From assembly GCA_016296655.1 (NCBI GenBank), contig JAEDIW010000073.1, positions 1 through 7,920 on the forward strand: a stretch of DNA of 7,920 nucleotides, in the 5' to 3' direction. A program made the translations under genes and the position numbers. This stretch comes from Treponema sp. (lineage in GTDB: Bacteria; Spirochaetota; Spirochaetia; Treponematales; Treponemataceae). The notes beneath the pieces are model-generated. The model did no database searches. It worked only from the letters and a program-made list of their open reading frames with translations, and had not been told where the DNA came from. Shown piece by piece: positions 5,675-7,920 of this stretch. Positions within the stretch are counted from its first letter, which is position 1; each line of letters opens with the position of its first letter.

Positions 5675-6676
5675 TTAAGGTTTTCGGCCTTGGGTAAGGC
5701 GCAGCTGTCCTTCTAAATCCGTAAAGGTTTGAACCTGTGTAAAACCTGCATTTTTCATCAGACGGGCAGTTTCTTCTGCATTATATTCACCAGTTTCTAC
5801 AAGAAAAAGACCGCCGTTTTTCAGCTTTGCAAAGGCTTGGGGAATAAGTTTTCTTATTATTGCAAGACCGTCGCTGCTTTTGCTGCTTGAGTTTTCATCT
5901 ATGTCGCCGTCAAGGGCAATTCTTGGTTCTTTGCGCCCGTCTTTTAAAAGTTCGTCAACCATTTTTGAAGGAATGTACGGCGGATTTGAAAGAATAAGGT
6001 CAAAAACTGTCTTTTCAGGAAAAGCTTTCATCAAATCGCCTTCAAAAAAATCGATTTTCACCGGACTGTTTTTATCTACAAGATTTTCTGCATTTTTTTC
6101 TGCAATTTTCAGGGCCTTGGAACTTATGTCTGAAGCCATTGCTTCAAGCAGTATTCTGCCTTGTTCAATTTTTTCTGCAAGTGTGCCTGCACAAAGAAGA
6201 CTGTTGCCCACAGCTGAGACATTCCCTGAATCTTTCAGGGAATTAAGTATTCCGTTTACGGCAGCGATGATGATGCAGCCGCTGCCAGTGCAGACATCGG
6301 CGATTTTGTAAGGAGATTCTGTATTTCCTGCATTTTCTGTTTTTAGTTTTGTGCAGGCTTCTGCTATGGCATGTTCAACCAAAAGTTCTGTATCTGGTTT
6401 GGGGATAAGGACATCAGTCGTAACATGAAATTCCATGCCAAAAAATTCTTTAATGCCTGTTATATAGGCAATCGGCAGACCTGTTGAACGTTTTTCCAGA
6501 GCTTCAAAAAGCCAGCCAAGTTTCTGCTGTTCCAACGGACAATCCCTATGCATTAAAAGAAAAGTTCTGGAGCAGTTCAACGTATGCTGCAAAAGAACAT
6601 CAGTGTCCAGATGGGGACTTGGAGAACTTTGCGAAAGTTTTGCAACAGCAAGCTTTTTGAACTCCTGAATTGTCAT
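5675..6676 (-). CDS. prmC: Peptide chain release factor N5-glutamine methyltransferase PrmC (HemK)
   Basis: A SAM-dependent enzyme that methylates the glutamine of the GGQ motif in release factors. The N-terminal helical domain is followed by LPIAYITGIKEFFGMEF and IPKPDTELLVE (91-101), the SAM-binding motif ADVCTGSGC (126-134), acidic DIS (183-185), and the catalytic NPPY (231-234) that defines the family. It follows prfA by only six bases, matching its substrate. At 333 residues it is longer than the usual 275-290. About 35 extra residues (roughly 141-178) sit between motif I and the DIS strand, with smaller ones near 110-121 and before SDGLAII. I chose the ATG at 6674-6676; a TTG directly before it (6677-6679) is possible and better placed for the weak GGAAG upstream inside prfA. 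Confidence 0.93.
   Translation of the reverse strand: MTIQEFKKLAVAKLSQSSPSPHLDTDVLLQHTLNCSRTFLLMHRDCPLEQQKLGWLFEALEKRSTGLPIAYITGIKEFFGMEFHVTTDVLIPKPDTELLVEHAIAEACTKLKTENAGNTESPYKIADVCTGSGCIIIAAVNGILNSLKDSGNVSAVGNSLLCAGTLAEKIEQGRILLEAMASDISSKALKIAEKNAENLVDKNSPVKIDFFEGDLMKAFPEKTVFDLILSNPPYIPSKMVDELLKDGRKEPRIALDGDIDENSSSKSSDGLAIIRKLIPQAFAKLKNGGLFLVETGEYNAEETARLMKNAGFTQVQTFTDLEGQLRLTQGRKP
6221..6243. repeat. Perfect 10-bp inverted repeat with 3-base loop inside prmC
   Basis: ATTCCCTGAA (6221-6230) and TTCAGGGAAT (6234-6243) are exact reverse complements around TCT. In the prmC mRNA this encodes about NSLKDSGN (145-152), inside the extra segment that E. coli PrmC lacks. No T-run follows on either strand, so a terminator is unlikely. 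It may affect mRNA folding or mark an inserted palindromic element. Confidence 0.7.
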
Positions 6677-6682
6677 CAAGAA

Positions 6683-7774
6683 CTAGTTGCTTCCCATTTC
6701 AGTGATGTCAGCCTTTAGCATTTCTTCCTTTGCGTAAACGTTAAGGGCATCAAGCATATCATCCATGTTACCCATCATAAACGAAGGCAGATTATGGGCA
6801 CTGTAATTGATTCTGTGGTCTGTAACCCTGTCCTGCGGAAAGTTATAGGTTCGGATTTTTTCCGAACGGTCTCCGTTTCCAACCATGCTTTTTCGGGCAG
6901 CTGAACGTTCAGCATCTTTTTTACTCTGTTCAAGGTCAAACAGACGTGCACGAAGAACAGACCATGCCTTTTCCTTGTTTTTAATCTGAGACTTCTGATC
7001 CTGCTGAATTACGACAATTCCTGTTGGAATATGCGTAAGGCGGACGGCTGAATCAGTTGTATTTACACACTGACCGCCAGGACCTCCTGCACGCATTACG
7101 TCAACACGTACGTCATTTGGATTTATGTTTACTTCGGTTTCTTCAGCTTCCGGCAGAACGGCAACGGTTGCGGTTGAAGTTTGCAGCCGTCCCTGACTTT
7201 CAGTTGCTGGAACACGCTGAACGCGATGAACGCCAGATTCCCAACGTAAAGTTCCATACACAAATTTTCCAGAAATATTTGTAACGATTTTGTTAAAACC
7301 GCCGACTTCAGTTTCCTGAGCTTCCATAGTTTCTGTTTTCCAGCCTTTGCGTTCAGCCAGATGACAGTACATTTCCCATAAGTCGCGTACAAAAAGTGAA
7401 GCTTCATCTCCACCAGCTGCAGAACGTATTTCCAGAATAATGTTTTTTTCATCCAGCGGATCTGGCGGAACAAGTTTAAGTTTAATTTCTTCTTCAAGTT
7501 TCGGCTGCCTTTCTTCAAGAGCTTTCAACTCTTCGCGAGCCATTTCTTTCATTTCGGCATCGTCTTCAGCCGTAATCATTTCCTTTGCATCCTGAATGCC
7601 GGTCAAAACCTTTTTGTATTCCGTACTTAAAGCGCAAATTTCTGACAGATAACCATGTTCGCGCATCGTGTCCTTGTATTTTTTTGCATCCTTTACCAAA
7701 TCAGGATTCATTACAAGATCGCTTACTTCTTTAAAGCGCTTTTCACATTCATCAAGTTTCTTAAGTAAATCCAT
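6683..7774 (-). CDS. prfA: Peptide chain release factor 1 (RF1)
   Basis: A 363-residue class I release factor that recognises UAA and UAG in the ribosomal A site and triggers peptide release; E. coli RF1 is 360 residues. The order is a helical domain (1-100), RSAAGGDEASLF (117-128), the stop-codon tripeptide PAT (189-191, in RVPATESQGR; RF2 has SPF here), and the catalytic GGQ at 233-235 with Q235 as in E. coli. RAGGPGGQCVNTTDSAVRLTH differs slightly from the common RASGAGGQHVN form (Gly, Pro and Cys at usual Ser, Ala and His). The ATG at 7772-7774 has no good Shine-Dalgarno but lies six bases after a -10 box. It is followed directly by prmC, which modifies Q235. Confidence 0.97.
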   Translation of the reverse strand: MDLLKKLDECEKRFKEVSDLVMNPDLVKDAKKYKDTMREHGYLSEICALSTEYKKVLTGIQDAKEMITAEDDAEMKEMAREELKALEERQPKLEEEIKLKLVPPDPLDEKNIILEIRSAAGGDEASLFVRDLWEMYCHLAERKGWKTETMEAQETEVGGFNKIVTNISGKFVYGTLRWESGVHRVQRVPATESQGRLQTSTATVAVLPEAEETEVNINPNDVRVDVMRAGGPGGQCVNTTDSAVRLTHIPTGIVVIQQDQKSQIKNKEKAWSVLRARLFDLEQSKKDAERSAARKSMVGNGDRSEKIRTYNFPQDRVTDHRINYSAHNLPSFMMGNMDDMLDALNVYAKEEMLKADITEMGSN

Positions 7775-7780
7775 AGTTCA

Positions 7781-7808
7781 ATTTTACCTATTTTTAGTTT
7801 TTTTTCAA
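7781..7808 (-). promoter_or_regulatory. Promoter of prfA-prmC (predicted leaderless)
   Basis: On the minus strand, -35 TTGAAA (7803-7808), a 16-base A-rich spacer, and -10 TAAAAT (7781-7786), each hexamer matching consensus at five of six positions. Six bases separate the -10 from the prfA ATG, so transcription should begin at or next to the start codon. Confidence 0.65.
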
Positions 7809-7810
7809 TG

Positions 7811-7920
7811 AGGGCAGCCCGGTGCAATGCACCGTCGTTCATTCCGCAATTCCGCTGCCGCTCCATCCTCCTCGGTCGCTATGCTCCCTGCGGTGGACTG
7901 CTTCGCAGTTGCTTCAATCA
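7811..7920. repeat. GC-rich non-coding block with small palindromes upstream of prfA; candidate dispersed repeat
   Basis: Counted by hand, 67 of 110 bases are G or C (about 61%), against clearly A+T-rich DNA elsewhere. It holds the palindrome CGGTGCA-A-TGCACCG (7820-7834), GGGC-A-GCCC (7812-7820) and a small hairpin ACTGC-TTC-GCAGT (7897-7909). On the minus strand one frame is open from the window edge to a TGA at 7805-7807 (37 codons, A/E/R-rich, ending CIAPGCPH). It could be the tail of an upstream gene, but I recognise no protein. The composition and palindromes fit a dispersed intergenic repeat better. The block may extend beyond the window. Confidence 0.4.

Noticed and set aside
6221..6243. 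Terminator inside prmC
   Set aside because: A strong stem exists but neither strand has a T-run after it, and the prmC frame continues with conserved motifs.
5880..6311. Plus-strand open frame of 143 codons opposite prmC
   Set aside because: Antisense to the SAM-binding and NPPY regions of PrmC; Ser-rich artefact of reverse reading.
7805..7918. C-terminal end of an upstream minus-strand gene (37 codons open to the window edge)
   Set aside because: No recognisable protein sequence; another minus-strand frame (stop at the edge to a TGA near 7836) also stays open for over 20 codons in this GC-rich block, so openness is weak evidence. Left as a possibility under the repeat entry.

Overview
The window reads as chromosomal housekeeping DNA from a spirochaete, most likely a host-associated Treponema. 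This is inferred from overall protein resemblance, A+T-rich non-coding DNA and the prfA-prmC arrangement; I could not run a search to confirm it. There are no rRNA or tRNA genes, insertion sequences, phage genes or CRISPR arrays. Seven genes fill almost the whole window.

Layout. The 3' two thirds of ettA (ABC-F ribosome factor, + strand) end at 1160 and are followed by a strong hairpin terminator (1167-1221) that probably works in both directions. A minus-strand block follows: a CmpB/DUF1113-type membrane protein with a coiled-coil tail (1226-2077), a U32-family tRNA hydroxylation protein resembling TrhP (2190-3695), and an alpha/beta-hydrolase-fold protein (3705-4709). The last two are tightly coupled, with hydrolase first. 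Next comes divergently transcribed metA (4757-5665, +). Its Glu111 predicts an acetyl-CoA rather than succinyl-CoA enzyme. The minus-strand pair prfA-prmC (7774 to 5675) encodes release factor RF1 and the methyltransferase that modifies its GGQ glutamine; it converges on metA. The last 110 bases, upstream of prfA, are a GC-rich block with small palindromes, unlike the rest of the window.

Working together. EttA, TrhP, PrmC and RF1 all act on translation: ribosome gating, wobble uridine modification and termination. MetA supplies methionine. The membrane protein and the hydrolase-like protein have no assigned role.

What stands out. (1) The hydrolase-like protein keeps the HSL-family scaffold, but all three catalytic-triad positions appear substituted, so it looks like a pseudoenzyme translationally coupled to a tRNA-modification gene. 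(2) The 47 bases between it and metA hold two divergent promoters built into one palindrome: each extended -10 arm contains the other promoter's -35 hexamer. (3) All four genes that open a transcription unit have a good -10 box only 6-8 bases before the start codon and no clear Shine-Dalgarno sequence, which predicts leaderless mRNAs; the operon-internal trhP gene has a clear Shine-Dalgarno. (4) PrmC, TrhP and EttA carry extra segments compared with E. coli, and the PrmC one contains a perfect 10-bp hairpin.
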